Shown: positions 35,560 through 45,428, counted from the stretch's first letter. The stretch is 64,000 bases of DNA from Streptomyces bicolor (GCF_000719285.1 NZ_JOFS01000017.1:62001-126000), one strand, 5' to 3'. Program-made: numbers and translations. The notes: generated from the sequence alone by a model not told the origin.

Positions 35560-35802
35560 TCAGGCGCTGGGGATGTCCCTCTTGGCTCGGACCAGGGTCT
35601 CGCGGGAGATGACGACGATGCGCTCATAGTCGGCCCGGGCGGCGTCCGCCGGGAGCTGCGCGTCCAGGTCCTCGGTCCGGTCCGTGCCGATGACCGCGAA
35701 GTCCCCGTCGCTCAGCTCGAAGATGTCCGGGCAGGTCTCTCCGGTGACGCTGCCTCGCTGACGGGGGGAATCTCCGATGCGACGGACGATTCTCAAGGAC
35801 AC
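35560..35802 (-). CDS. Small conserved-looking hypothetical protein (80 aa)
   Basis: Protein of 80 residues starting at GTG 35802 (SLRIVRRIGDSP). Its middle, TCPDIFELSDGDFAVIGTDRT, is followed by an Ala/Asp-rich segment and an ERIVVISRETLVRAKRDI helix. It resembles small streptomycete proteins often found beside XRE or DUF6082-type genes. It has no recognised catalytic or DNA-binding motif and no signal peptide. The DUF6082-like gene lies upstream on the same strand, 264 nt away. Function unknown. Confidence 0.65.
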   Translation of the reverse strand: MSLRIVRRIGDSPRQRGSVTGETCPDIFELSDGDFAVIGTDRTEDLDAQLPADAARADYERIVVISRETLVRAKRDIPSA

Positions 35803-36066
35803 GCGCGGGCTCCCTCTGCGCTCACAACCTCCCACGGCGGACTCCCCGAGCCCGCCGAGAGACGATTGAGGGCAGCACGCAGCGGAAGGCCACTGAATCT
35901 GACAGTTCGTCAACTGGAAGCCAGGAAAAGCGCCTTCCGCGTACCTGCGCAGGCGCGAGATCGTACCCAGCCGACTGTAGAAGTATGCACATTTCCGTGA
36001 GATTGAGTAACTCTTGGTAATCATGTCTGCATGTCGACACCCCGCTTGGCGTACCGGGGTGGTCGA

Positions 36067-36609
36067 TCACGTCGCCGAGTCCGGCGATTGCGGCCCGTCG
36101 CCGTCGCCCACCACCCACCACTCATCCGGGTCATCGGCCAGCTCTTCCATCAGCACGTCCACCGCCCGTCCCACCGTGGCCTCGAGCGATTCATGGGGAA
36201 GGCTGAGGCGGTGCTCCGCCGTGCGTCGCCAGTAGTCGGCGAACACCGGGTTGATGCTGAGCACCCTCAGATGCCCGATCAGCTCGTCCCAGTCGAACAG
36301 GCCGATGCGATGCGCCAGGAGCACCGTCGCATACTCGCGGTTCGCGAAGAGCAACTGCCGGCGCTGCCGCTCCGTCACCGCCTTGAGCGTGCTCAGCGTC
36401 TCTCCGAGGGCCGGGTCGTCCATCGCCTCGCTCGACTGCTCCATGACCAGGCGGTGGTACTGGATCAGATTCGCGTAGTGGATCTCGGACCTCAGACGGG
36501 CCAGTTCCCGCACGAGACCCAGGACAAGCTCCTCCTGGTGCCGTCGTCGACGGAATCCGGCCCGCATCGCCAAGCCGATCCGCCGCAGAGGTGGCATCAG
36601 AGTGGGCAT
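36067..36609 (-). CDS. DUF6082-like protein
   Basis: Protein of 180 residues, mainly helical. The centre (RQRRQLLFANREYATVLLAHRIGLFDWDELIGHLRVLSINPVFADYW) and the end (EDVLMEELADDPDEWWVVGDG-like) fit what I remember of streptomycete DUF6082 proteins, which occur in many divergent copies per genome. A basic N-terminus (RRIGLAMRAGFRRRRHQE) precedes the helical core. No enzyme motif. It may be regulatory or morphological; this is not established. Confidence 0.65.
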   Translation of the reverse strand: MPTLMPPLRRIGLAMRAGFRRRRHQEELVLGLVRELARLRSEIHYANLIQYHRLVMEQSSEAMDDPALGETLSTLKAVTERQRRQLLFANREYATVLLAHRIGLFDWDELIGHLRVLSINPVFADYWRRTAEHRLSLPHESLEATVGRAVDVLMEELADDPDEWWVVGDGDGPQSPDSAT

Positions 36610-36845
36610 GTCAACCCCCGTGTCAGGCAGCCCCTTCCTCCTGTCCGCGGCGTTGCGGGCGGCGCGAGGACCGGTGCGCGGTGGACTCGAAAGACCGCCT
36701 CCAGCATGCCCGGCAGTTCAAGTCGGAGCGGGAGGCGGAGAGGGGGCGCACGGAAGGACGTGAGGCTTACGTCGACCGGCGCCCTGACATACGTGTGCCC
36801 CGCAGGCGCCGCCCGCATTCGTTCATTCGGCTCCGGCCGAGCCCA

Positions 36846-37277
36846 TCATCGCTGCTCAGAAGCGCTCTTCCGCGCGTCGTACACCTCCCGCGCCTTCTGC
36901 ACCTCCGCCATCCGCTCCTCGGTCCGCAGCGCGAGCCCGCGCACCTGTTCCGCCGCCTCGCGGCCCAGGTCGGTCAGGGAGTAGTCGACCCTGGGCGGGA
37001 TCACCGGCTTGGCGTCGCGGTGGACGAGGCCGTCGCGTTCCAGGGTCTGGAGGGTCTGGGTCAGCATCTTCTCGCTGACGCCCCGGCCTCCCCAGCGGCT
37101 GATCGCGCGGCGCAGTTCGCTGAAGCGGTACGGGCGCTCCAGGAGCTCGATCAGGACCAGGACACCCCATCGGCTGGTGACATGCTCCAGGACCAGGCGG
37201 TACGGGCACATCTCCTCGCCGGTGCCGTACTTGCCGGTCGGCACGGCTGTCATGGTGTCCACAGTACTTACTGTCAT
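36846..37277 (-). CDS. HxlR-family (winged helix) regulator, YtfH-like
   Basis: Protein of 143 residues. It begins with the HxlR cysteine motif (EEMCPYRLVLEHVTSRWGVLVLIELL), then the recognition region FSELRRAISRWGGRGVSEKMLTQTLQTLERDGLV, then PPRVDYSLTDLGREAAEQV. It is divergent from a QorB-like quinone reductase, exactly like E. coli ytfH-ytfG, so it is probably a redox- or quinone-responsive repressor using the N-terminal cysteine. ATG at 37277 overlaps a direct-repeat site; an ATG at 37253 (MTAVPTGK) is possible. Confidence 0.9.
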   Translation of the reverse strand: MTVSTVDTMTAVPTGKYGTGEEMCPYRLVLEHVTSRWGVLVLIELLERPYRFSELRRAISRWGGRGVSEKMLTQTLQTLERDGLVHRDAKPVIPPRVDYSLTDLGREAAEQVRGLALRTEERMAEVQKAREVYDARKSASEQR

Positions 37278-37307
37278 GCCAGTACCTTACTTCAAAGTGG
37301 GTACTTT
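37262..37307. promoter_or_regulatory. Probable HxlR operator: direct repeats
   Basis: CAGTACTTACT (37262-37272) and CAGTACCTTACTT (37280-37292) repeat with an 18-bp offset, followed by AAGTGGGTACTTT. They lie between and partly inside the starts of the divergent hxlR and qorB-like genes. Confidence 0.55.
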
Positions 37308-37366
37308 CGCATAGTTAGCGCCTCTCCTAGGGTTAGTGCCATCGCACCCCACAAGGAGTTCTCCTC

Positions 37367-38221
37367 ATGAGCATCGTCGTCACCGGAGCCACCGGAAACC
37401 TGGGCCGCCACGTCGTGGAACAGCTGCTGGAGAAGGTTCCGGCCGACCAGGTCACCGCCGTCGTCCGCACCCCCGAGAAGGGCGCCGACCTCGCCGAGCG
37501 CGGCGTGAAGATCGCCGTCGCCGACTACAACACCCCCGAGACCTTCGACGGGCTGTTCGCGGCCGGAGACAAGGTGCTGCTCATATCCGGCAGCGAGGTC
37601 GGCAACGACCGCGTCGGCCAGCACAAGGTCGTCATCGACGCCGCCAAGGCCGCCGGCGTCGCACTGCTCGCCTACACCAGCGCCCCCGGCAGCCTCACGG
37701 CCGCCCTCGCCGACGACCACCGGGGCACCGAGAAGGCGCTCCTGGAGTCCGGTCTGCCGTACGCGCTGCTGCGCAACGGCTGGTACCACGAGAACTACAC
37801 CGAGAACCTCGCCCCGGTTCTGCAGTTCAACGCGGTCACCCACGCCGCCGGCGAGGGCCGCGTCTCCTCCGCCTCCCGCGCCGACTACGCGGCCGCCGCC
37901 GTCGCCGTACTCACCGGCGAGGGGCACGAGAACAAGACGTACGAGCTGGGCGGCGACGTCGCCTGGAGCTTCGCCGAGTACGCCGCCGAGCTGAGCCGGC
38001 AGACCGGCAAGGAGATCGCCAACAACCCCGTCTCCGTCGAGGCCTTCACCGGCATCCTGACCGGCGCCGGGCTGCCCGGACCGCTCGCCGCGATCCTGGC
38101 CGGCGTGGACGCCTCCGTCGAGAAGGGCGAGCTGGTCGTCGACAGCGGGGACCTGTCCCGCCTGACCGGCCGTCCGACCACGCCCCTCGCCGACGCGATC
38201 GCCGCCGCGGTCAAGAACTGA
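37367..38221 (+). CDS. NAD(P)H:quinone oxidoreductase, QorB/YtfG type
   Basis: Atypical SDR of 284 residues. It has an N-terminal Rossmann motif GATGNLGRHVVEQLL, the segment LLISGSEVGNDRVGQHKVVIDAAKAAGV, YTSAP, then YALLRNGWYHENYTENL. These match E. coli QorB/YtfG, an NADPH-dependent quinone reductase. AAGGAG lies 8-9 nt before the ATG. The divergent HxlR gene and the repeats between them indicate local control. Confidence 0.9.
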   Translation: MSIVVTGATGNLGRHVVEQLLEKVPADQVTAVVRTPEKGADLAERGVKIAVADYNTPETFDGLFAAGDKVLLISGSEVGNDRVGQHKVVIDAAKAAGVALLAYTSAPGSLTAALADDHRGTEKALLESGLPYALLRNGWYHENYTENLAPVLQFNAVTHAAGEGRVSSASRADYAAAAVAVLTGEGHENKTYELGGDVAWSFAEYAAELSRQTGKEIANNPVSVEAFTGILTGAGLPGPLAAILAGVDASVEKGELVVDSGDLSRLTGRPTTPLADAIAAAVKN

Positions 38222-38256
38222 GCCCGGCGCGACCGAGGCGCACGTCGAGAGCCGCA

Positions 38257-38304
38257 CCCCCGCGTGTCATGACCGTATGGCGATACGGACATGACACGCG
38301 GGGG
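38257..38304 (+). terminator. Very long hairpin after qorB-like gene
   Basis: A 15-bp perfect stem (38257-38271 with 38290-38304) continues past one A-A mismatch into a further 6-bp stem (38273-38278 with 38283-38288) closed by a 4-nt loop. It starts 36 nt after the stop codon. Confidence 0.75.
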
Positions 38305-38371
38305 CGTTCGGCGTTACCTTCGTGCAGGCCGTCGCGTTCGCGCGGCCGGGTGAGGGCGCGAAGGAGGGGCC

Positions 38372-39325
38372 GTGAGCGGGAAGTCGCAGAGTGAGCGGCG
38401 CGCAGGACTGCTGAACGGCTTCGCGGCGTACGGGATGTGGGGGCTCGTTCCCCTCTTCTGGCCCCTGCTCAAGCCCGCCGGGGCGGTCGAGATCCTCGCG
38501 CACCGGATGACCTGGTCCCTCGTTTTCGTGGCGGTCGCCCTGATCGTCGTACGGCGCTGGGCCTGGGCGGGTGAGCTCATACGGCAGCCTCGGCGGCTGG
38601 CCCTCGTCGCCGTGGCCGCGGGTGTGATCACCGTCAACTGGGGCGTCTACATCTGGTCCGTGAACACGGGCCATGTGGTGGAGGCCTCGCTCGGGTACTT
38701 CATCAATCCGCTCGTCACCATCGCGATGGGCGTGCTGCTGCTGAAGGAGCGGCTGCGGCCGGTGCAGTGGGCGGCGGTCGGGGTCGGCCTCGCGGCGGTG
38801 GTCGTGCTGACCGTCGGGTACGGGCGGCCGCCGTGGATCTCCCTCGTCCTCGCCTTCTCCTTCGCCACCTACGGGCTGGTGAAGAAGAAGGTCAACCTCG
38901 GCGGCGTCGAGTCGCTGGCCGCCGAGACCGCGATCCAGTTCCTGCCCGCCCTGGGGTATCTGGTCTGGCTGTCGGCGCGCGGGGAGTCGACGTTCACCTC
39001 GCAGGGGCCGGGACACGTGGCGCTGCTCGCGGCCACGGGTGTCGTCACCGCCCTGCCGCTCGTCTGCTTCGGCGCGGCCGCGATACGGGTGCCGCTGTCG
39101 ACGCTGGGGCTGTTGCAGTACCTTGCGCCGGTGTTCCAGTTCCTGCTCGGTGTCCTGTACTTCCATGAGGCGATGCCGGCCGAGAGGTGGGCCGGGTTCG
39201 CGCTGGTGTGGCTGGCGTTGACGTTGCTGACGGCAGACGCGATGCGCTCCGCTCGGCGGGGCCGGGTGGGCCGGCTCAGCGTGCCGCGGGTTGAGAAGCC
39301 GGCGTCCGCCGCGGTGGACGCCTGA
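38372..39325 (+). CDS. rarD: EamA-family transporter RarD
   Basis: Membrane protein of 317 residues with ten helices, a DMT-superfamily member of the RarD branch. It starts ERRAGLLNGFAAYGMWGLVPLFWPLLK, then AVEILAHRMTWSLVFV and the WGVYIWSVNTGHVVEASLGYFINPL signature. The second half has PLSTLGLLQYLAPVFQFLLGVLYFHE. Substrate unknown, probably metabolite export. The start is GTG at 38372 with GGAGGGG upstream. Confidence 0.92.
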   Translation: MSGKSQSERRAGLLNGFAAYGMWGLVPLFWPLLKPAGAVEILAHRMTWSLVFVAVALIVVRRWAWAGELIRQPRRLALVAVAAGVITVNWGVYIWSVNTGHVVEASLGYFINPLVTIAMGVLLLKERLRPVQWAAVGVGLAAVVVLTVGYGRPPWISLVLAFSFATYGLVKKKVNLGGVESLAAETAIQFLPALGYLVWLSARGESTFTSQGPGHVALLAATGVVTALPLVCFGAAAIRVPLSTLGLLQYLAPVFQFLLGVLYFHEAMPAERWAGFALVWLALTLLTADAMRSARRGRVGRLSVPRVEKPASAAVDA

Positions 39326-39326
39326 G

Positions 39327-39403
39327 CTGGGGGCTGCCGCCCCCAGACCCCCGCTTCGGCCCTGAAGGGGCCTCGTCCTCAAACGCCGGACGGGCTGAGT
39401 TCG
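39327..39403. repeat. Dispersed streptomycete intergenic repeat with terminator hairpin
   Basis: Begins with a hairpin (CTGGGGGC at 39327-39334 with GCCCCCAG at 39339-39346), then CCCCGCTTCGG and AAACGCCGGACGGGCTGA. From memory this is a very common repeated intergenic element in Streptomyces genomes. It also can terminate rarD. Confidence 0.65.
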
Positions 39404-39482
39404 CCTGGACCGGCGTTGAGAGTGACCGACCGACCGGCGATTCCCATTGCGGCCCGCTCCCCCTCCCCCTATGAGTGGTCGC

Positions 39483-39968
39483 ATGACACAGCCAACACAG
39501 GCCCCCGGAACCGCACCCGCCCCCCTCCACTGGAAGCTCGTCATCGACTGCGCCAACCCGCAGTCGCAGGCCGACTTCTGGGCCGCCGCGCTGCATTACG
39601 AGGTCGAGGACAACAACGCCCTCATCGAGCGGCTGCTGGAACTCGGCGCGCTGCCGCGTGAGGCGGTCGTCGAGTTCCATGCCCGCCTCGCCTTCCGGGA
39701 TCTGGTGGCCGTGCGGCATCCGGACGACCCGTATGACAAGGACAGGGGGACCGGGCTCGGGCGGCGGCTGCTGTTCCAGCGGGTGCCCGAGGCGAAGAGC
39801 GTGAAGAACCGGCTCCATCTCGATCTGCACGCGGCGGCCGGGGAGCGCGAGGCCGAGGTCGGGCGGCTGGAGAGGCTGGGAGCGAGTGTGCTGCGGCACG
39901 TGAAGGAGCCGGGCGGGGAGTGGGCGGTGATGGCGGATCCGGAGGGGAACGAGTTCTGCGTGCAGTGA
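39483..39968 (+). CDS. VOC-family (glyoxalase/bleomycin-resistance fold) protein
   Basis: Protein of 161 residues. The N-terminal half shows the VOC start LHWKLVIDCANPQSQADFWAAAL and the C-terminal half ends with WAVMADPEGNEFCV, the usual final strand with its metal-ligand Glu. His in NRLHLDLHA is the third ligand candidate. The middle carries an insertion (IERLLELGALPREAVVEFHARLAFRDLV) that is not typical. Likely a dioxygenase-like or resistance protein; substrate unknown. Confidence 0.82.
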   Translation: MTQPTQAPGTAPAPLHWKLVIDCANPQSQADFWAAALHYEVEDNNALIERLLELGALPREAVVEFHARLAFRDLVAVRHPDDPYDKDRGTGLGRRLLFQRVPEAKSVKNRLHLDLHAAAGEREAEVGRLERLGASVLRHVKEPGGEWAVMADPEGNEFCVQ

Positions 39969-40030
39969 GGAACGAACGCGGAGCGCAGGGTTTTCCCTAT
40001 AGGAACTTCCAGTCCGAATAAGGCTCTTGA

Positions 40031-41080
<1,050 letters not shown>

Positions 41081-41113
41081 CCCGCTGATCCCCTGATCCG
41101 CGGAGCCGCTGAC

Positions 41114-42562
41114 TCAATCCACGGGCGGTTCGGCCGACTTGGCGGCACGAGTGGCGAGCCGGTCCATGCGGGCGCGGGCCGACTCCAGCTCCTCGATGTC
41201 CGCGGCGGCCGGACCGCCCTCGGTCGCTAGCTGCTCGGTCCACAGGCCCAGCAGCTCCCGGCCCAGGTCGAGCCCCAGCGCCGGGTCGCGTACGGCCCGC
41301 CAGGCCGTGGCCGCGCCATGGAGGCTGCCGTACGCCGCATCCGCGTCCCCGATGCGGTGGTGCGTCCGGGACACCTCGAGGGAGAGACGGAAGGCCTGCA
41401 CCGGATCGCCGGTCAAATAGGCGATGTACGCGGCGAGTTCACGGATCCACAGCACCTCGGCATGCGCCTGCCCCAGCACCGCGGACGCCTCCGCCACGGC
41501 CCGCTCCGCGAGCTCCGCCGCCTCCGTGGTCCGCCCCGCCGTCACGGCCTCGTGGATCCGGGCCACTTGCTCGGCGAAGGGGGAGGCGTCGGCGGTGGGC
41601 GCGGGTCGCCCGTCCCCGAGAACGGCTTCGGCCACGGCGTCGAAGCCTCGGGGTGGCGGGGTGGGGTCGGGGTCGGGCTCCGAGAGGAGGAGGGGGTCGC
41701 GCTCGGGCGCGGAGTGACGGGCGGGGGCGGAGTCACGGGCAGGGGTGGAGTCACGGGCGGGCAGGGGTGTGGGTTCGCGTACGTGGTCCGGCGCCTGGTC
41801 GACCCTGGGCACACCTGGGGTCGGGCCGCCGGGAATCGGCATGCCGACTGGCGGTACGTCGGCCTGCGGTACGTCCGTCGGCAGCGGCCTCGCGTCCATG
41901 GGCGGCGGTGGGCCGAACTCCCCCAGCGGCGGCGCGACCGTGCCGGGCACCCTGTCCTGCACCGGCCCGGACAAGGTGCGCATCCGGAACGTGGGCGGGG
42001 CGTCCTGCGACGGGTCCTGCAGGGGTCGTAGGACATGGGTAGGCCTGTCCCGATACGGAGTCGCATCCGGAGCGGGCGGAGCAGGCGGGGTCTCCGACGC
42101 CGACTGAACGGGTGACGCGGGCGGCATGGACGACGCCGGCGGCACCACGGGATGCCGTACGGCATCGGCATCTCCTGGCAATGCCTGTTCCCCCGGCGAG
42201 GCCGTGCGCTCCGCCGACGGAACCGTCCGTTCCACCGGGGGAGCCGTCCGTACGGGATCAGCCGTGAACCGGCTGGAGCCGTCCGCGTCCACCAGGAGCG
42301 GGACGACGTAACCGATGCGCTCGTCGTGGACCGTGGCATGCACGGGGTGGCCGGAGGCGAGGGCGATGCGCTGGAGGTGGGTCAGGACAACGTGCTGGAT
42401 CTCCTCGCCGGGGGCCGCGGCGACGGGTACGCCGCCGATCGACGCGCCGCTCGCGCCCGGACCGACGGCGGGGACGCGCACGTCGATCGGCGCGGCCGCG
42501 GGGGCCGCCGAGGCCGCGGCGCGCTTCTGTTCCCGCTTCTTCGCGCGGCTGAGTCGAGACAT
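41114..42562 (-). CDS. TPR-like protein with long proline-rich linker
   Basis: Protein of 482 residues. The N-terminus is basic (MSRLSRAKKREQKRA), then a compact segment (EEIQHVVLTHLQRIALASGHPVHATVHDERIGYVVPLLVDADG, about residues 53-95). A Pro/Ala-rich region of about 210 residues follows, then a helical C-terminus with TPR-like repeats (EQVARIHEAVTAGRTTEAAELAERAVAEASAVLG, then a second unit). The ATG at 42562 has GAGGGAAG upstream. It is divergent from a ParA-like DUF6668 gene, a pairing that suggests a joint function. No enzyme motif. Confidence 0.75.
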   Translation of the reverse strand: MSRLSRAKKREQKRAAASAAPAAAPIDVRVPAVGPGASGASIGGVPVAAAPGEEIQHVVLTHLQRIALASGHPVHATVHDERIGYVVPLLVDADGSSRFTADPVRTAPPVERTVPSAERTASPGEQALPGDADAVRHPVVPPASSMPPASPVQSASETPPAPPAPDATPYRDRPTHVLRPLQDPSQDAPPTFRMRTLSGPVQDRVPGTVAPPLGEFGPPPPMDARPLPTDVPQADVPPVGMPIPGGPTPGVPRVDQAPDHVREPTPLPARDSTPARDSAPARHSAPERDPLLLSEPDPDPTPPPRGFDAVAEAVLGDGRPAPTADASPFAEQVARIHEAVTAGRTTEAAELAERAVAEASAVLGQAHAEVLWIRELAAYIAYLTGDPVQAFRLSLEVSRTHHRIGDADAAYGSLHGAATAWRAVRDPALGLDLGRELLGLWTEQLATEGGPAAADIEELESARARMDRLATRAAKSAEPPVD

Positions 42563-42854
42563 CGCTTCCCTCACTCGCATGCGTCGGGGGACGTCGCGGA
42601 CGGCGGGTTCCGGTTCCATGGTGCTCCCTGCCGCCGTCCGCCTGGCTTCCCCGGCGTCACGATCCGGTCGTACAGGCCGGACCCGCGCTTCGGACCCGGC
42701 CTGCACCTCGTACACATATTGTCGAGTCTCTCCGGACGCGGGCGGCGCGGACGTCACCGTGGCGTCACAGACTCGTTCCAGGAGCTTGTGCCACGTCACA
42801 GCGTTCTCATGCCTGGCGCCAAGATCGGTGGCGTGACGAGGGAGGAGTGCGGGC

Positions 42855-43376
42855 ATGCGGACTGACATGCACGTGCAACAGGGGCAACCGGAACTCGGAC
42901 CGGAGATCTGGATCCGCGGGCCGGTGGCCCTACCGGACGACCCCCCGCCCTCTCCCGCCGCCGACACGCCCCGGCGCTTCTCCTGGGTCGGCACACACGG
43001 TGGGGCGGGTGTCTCCACGCTCGCCACGGTGTACGGCGGCCACGACTGCGGGCACGCCTGGCCGGGGCCCGCCGACCCGCCGTCGGTACTGCTCGTCGCC
43101 CGCACGCATGCGACCGGGCTGGCCGCCGCCCTGAACGCCCTCGAGGTCTTCCGGCGCGGGGAGGCGCCACACGGTCTCGACCTCAATGCCGTGGTCCTGG
43201 TCGCGGACGCGCCGGGACGACTTCCGCGGCCACTCGCCGAGCGCGTCAAGGTGATCGAGTCGGTCATCGATGTGTACCGGGTGCCCTGGGTGCCCGCTTG
43301 GCGGCTCGGCGATCTGACCGGGAAGCCACCTCGGGAGGCGGATGCGCTGGCGCGGCTGACGGGGCGGTCTCGCTGA
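42855..43376 (+). CDS. DUF6668-like P-loop protein
   Basis: Protein of 173 residues. SWVGTHGGAGVST (residues 44-55) is a deviant Walker A motif of the ParA/MinD kind with a Ser/Thr after glycine but no second lysine. VVLVADAPGRLP provides a Walker B-like strand, and the WPGPADPPSVLLVARTHATGLAAALNAL region fits a reduced P-loop fold. I match it to DUF6668 from memory. ATP binding is uncertain because the canonical lysine is missing. A 33-bp tandem duplication spans its stop codon. Confidence 0.75.
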   Translation: MRTDMHVQQGQPELGPEIWIRGPVALPDDPPPSPAADTPRRFSWVGTHGGAGVSTLATVYGGHDCGHAWPGPADPPSVLLVARTHATGLAAALNALEVFRRGEAPHGLDLNAVVLVADAPGRLPRPLAERVKVIESVIDVYRVPWVPAWRLGDLTGKPPREADALARLTGRSR

Positions 43377-43438
43377 GGCGGGGCGGGGTGCGTCGGTCGG
43401 GGCGTTCTCGCTGAAGCGGGGCGGGGTGCGTCGGTCGG
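43368..43438. repeat. 33-bp tandem duplication spanning the DUF6668 stop codon
   Basis: Copies at 43368-43400 and 43406-43438 differ at one base and are separated by 5 bp. The first includes the last codons and the TGA stop. Confidence 0.85.
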
Positions 43439-43500
43439 CGTGGTGACTCCGCGGAAGCTTGCGAGGCCCTTACGGGGGAACATTCGCGGAGAATCACCCC

Positions 43501-44739
43501 ATGACGACCGCACGCGACCGCCGCCCAGAACCCCGGCCCGCCCCCGCCCCCCTCTCTGCCGAGCAGATCGCCTCCGCCGTCCGCTCGCGCACTCTCCGCG
43601 CCGTCGACGTCGTCGCGGCGGCCCTCGAACGGATCCGGCGCACCGATCCCGTGCTGTGCGCCTTCCTCGAGGTGTGGGGCGAGGAGGCACTCGAACGCGC
43701 CGGCGAGGTGGACGTGCGAGTCGGCGCGGGTGAGCGGCTGCCGTTGGCCGGTGTGCCGATCGGCGTCAAGGGGCGGCACGGGCTGCGCACCGCCGGCCCG
43801 CTGCTGGCGGCGGGGTGCGTGGCGGTGGGGGCGACGTCCGTTCCGGGGCCGGGAACTCCCTGGCAGACCTGGGGGCTTGGCCGTTACGGCCGTACCGTCA
43901 ACCCGTGGCGGTACGACTGTACGCCGGGCGGCTCCTCCGCCGGTTCCGCGGCGGCTGTGGCGGCGGGGCTGGTACCGCTCGCGACCGGGAGCGACGGGGC
44001 CGGGTCGGTACGGATCCCTGCGGCGTGGTGCGGGATCGTCGGACTCAAGGTGACCAACGGGCGGCTGCCGTCGGCCGACCGTACCGGGCTCATGGCGCCG
44101 GGGGTGCTGGCCCGGTGCGTGGCGGATGTGGCGGCGTACTGGGGTGTGATGTCGCGGGCGCACGGGGGGACAGTGCGGGCGGAGGGGTCGGACGACAACG
44201 ACGCACCGCCCACCGAGTTCGCCACGCCGACGGCCGTATGGTCTCCCGACCTCGGCTTCGACTCCCCCGACCCGGCCATCGTCGCCGTCGCCCACTCCGC
44301 AGCCGTACGACTCGCCGAAGCCGGCGCGCTACGGCTCACACACCCAAACCCACCCCTCCACCTCGATGACCCGGCCCCCGCATGGCTCGCGCTCCGCACG
44401 CCCGGCGCCGACCTCGCCCCCGCCCACCGCATCCGGGCGGCGAACGAAAGCCGCCTCGACAGCCTCCTCGCCGACGCACAGCTACTCGTGACCCCGACCG
44501 CCCCCACCTCACCACACGGCCACGAAGGCCCCGGCGACCGCTACTCCACGGCGCTGACCTGGGCGTTCAACCTGAGCGGGCATCCAGCGATCAGCATTCC
44601 CGCGGGATTCGACGCTGACGGCTGCCCGGTCGGGCTCCAGCTCGTGGCGGCGCGTGGAGCGGAATCGCTGCTGCTCGGAGTGGCTGGGGTGGCCGAGAGG
44701 CATATCGGACCCTGGACAAGTGCATGCGTGCACATATAA
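43501..44739 (+). CDS. Amidase-signature family hydrolase
   Basis: Protein of 412 residues with the Ser-cisSer-Lys triad region: Lys in [14 protein letters not shown] and the [41 protein letters not shown] block, in which the nucleophile Ser follows GSD-GAG. It is somewhat shorter than GatA (about 480) and lacks the long GatA C-terminus, so it is a stand-alone amidase rather than a tRNA amidotransferase subunit. Substrate unknown. Its final codons contain the promoter for the next gene. Confidence 0.88.
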   Translation: MTTARDRRPEPRPAPAPLSAEQIASAVRSRTLRAVDVVAAALERIRRTDPVLCAFLEVWGEEALERAGEVDVRVGAGERLPLAGVPIGVKGRHGLRTAGPLLAAGCVAVGATSVPGPGTPWQTWGLGRYGRTVNPWRYDCTPGGSSAGSAAAVAAGLVPLATGSDGAGSVRIPAAWCGIVGLKVTNGRLPSADRTGLMAPGVLARCVADVAAYWGVMSRAHGGTVRAEGSDDNDAPPTEFATPTAVWSPDLGFDSPDPAIVAVAHSAAVRLAEAGALRLTHPNPPLHLDDPAPAWLALRTPGADLAPAHRIRAANESRLDSLLADAQLLVTPTAPTSPHGHEGPGDRYSTALTWAFNLSGHPAISIPAGFDADGCPVGLQLVAARGAESLLLGVAGVAERHIGPWTSACVHI

Positions 44740-44740
44740 T
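44713..44740 (+). promoter_or_regulatory. Near-consensus promoter with operator in its spacer
   Basis: TGGACA (44713-44718) and TATAAT (44735-44740) are separated by 16 bp. The spacer holds the inverted repeat GTGCA-TGCG-TGCAC (44720-44733). A related half-site pair TGCAT...TGCAC follows at about 44756-44775. The TATAAT overlaps the amidase stop codon, in an AT-rich patch unusual for the window. It would drive the flavin-reductase gene. Confidence 0.65.
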
Positions 44741-44840
44741 GCGCGGAGAGATTAATGCATGAGCGATAGATGCACGCGCGAGTAATATTCGTATGCCGAC
44801 CATCTGCGGCACCAGTTGTGGCCGACCGTTTGGGGGACCC

Positions 44841-45425
44841 ATGACCCGCCGCTTCCTGTTCGTCCTCGGCAGCAGCCGCCCTGACGGCAACACCGAACTT
44901 CTGGCCCGTAGGGCCGCCGAGCAGTTGCCCGAGGGGGTCGAGCAGCAGTGGATCGACCTGGCCGCGCATCCGCTGCCGGACTTCGAGGACCTGCGACACG
45001 ACAGCGACCATGTGCGCCCGACCGAGGGGAACGTGGCGCTGCTGCTCGACGCGACGCTCTCCGCGACGGACGTCGTGATCGCCTCCCCGCTGTACTGGTA
45101 CTCGGTGTCCGCGCACGTCAAGCGCTACCTCGACTACTGGGCGGGGTGGCTGCGCACTCCCGGCCTCGACTTCAAGGCGACCTTGTCGGGGCGCACCCTG
45201 TGGGGTGTCAGCGCGCTCGCGCACGAGGAGCAGGAGGTCGCCGACCCGCTGGTCGGCACGCTCAGCAACTCCGCCGCGTACATGGGGATGCGCTTCGGCG
45301 GAGTACTGCTCGGCAACGGCAGCAAGCCGGGCGACGTATTGAACGACACCGAGGCACTCTCGCGCGCGAAGACGTTCTTCGCCCAGGAGGCACCGCTCGC
45401 TCGCTTCCCGTACGAGACGGAGTGA
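44841..45425 (+). CDS. NADPH-dependent FMN reductase / flavodoxin-fold protein
   Basis: Protein of 194 residues with a flavodoxin-like fold. The FMN phosphate loop is GSSRPDGNTELLARRA near residue 9. VVIASPLYWYSVSAHVKRYLDYW is the second flavin-contact segment, typical of the FMN reductase/iron-sulphur flavoprotein family. It likely reduces FMN, quinones or aromatic nitro compounds. Start at 44841 with GGGGGA upstream. Probably expressed from the strong, operator-bearing promoter at 44713-44740. Confidence 0.85.
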   Translation: MTRRFLFVLGSSRPDGNTELLARRAAEQLPEGVEQQWIDLAAHPLPDFEDLRHDSDHVRPTEGNVALLLDATLSATDVVIASPLYWYSVSAHVKRYLDYWAGWLRTPGLDFKATLSGRTLWGVSALAHEEQEVADPLVGTLSNSAAYMGMRFGGVLLGNGSKPGDVLNDTEALSRAKTFFAQEAPLARFPYETE

Positions 45426-45428
45426 CTC

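Noticed and set aside
42563..43690. Upstream extension of the TPR-protein frame, to 858 residues
   Set aside because: The extra sequence is Arg/Pro/Thr-rich, runs antisense through the DUF6668 gene, and the ATG at 42562 has a good ribosome-binding site.
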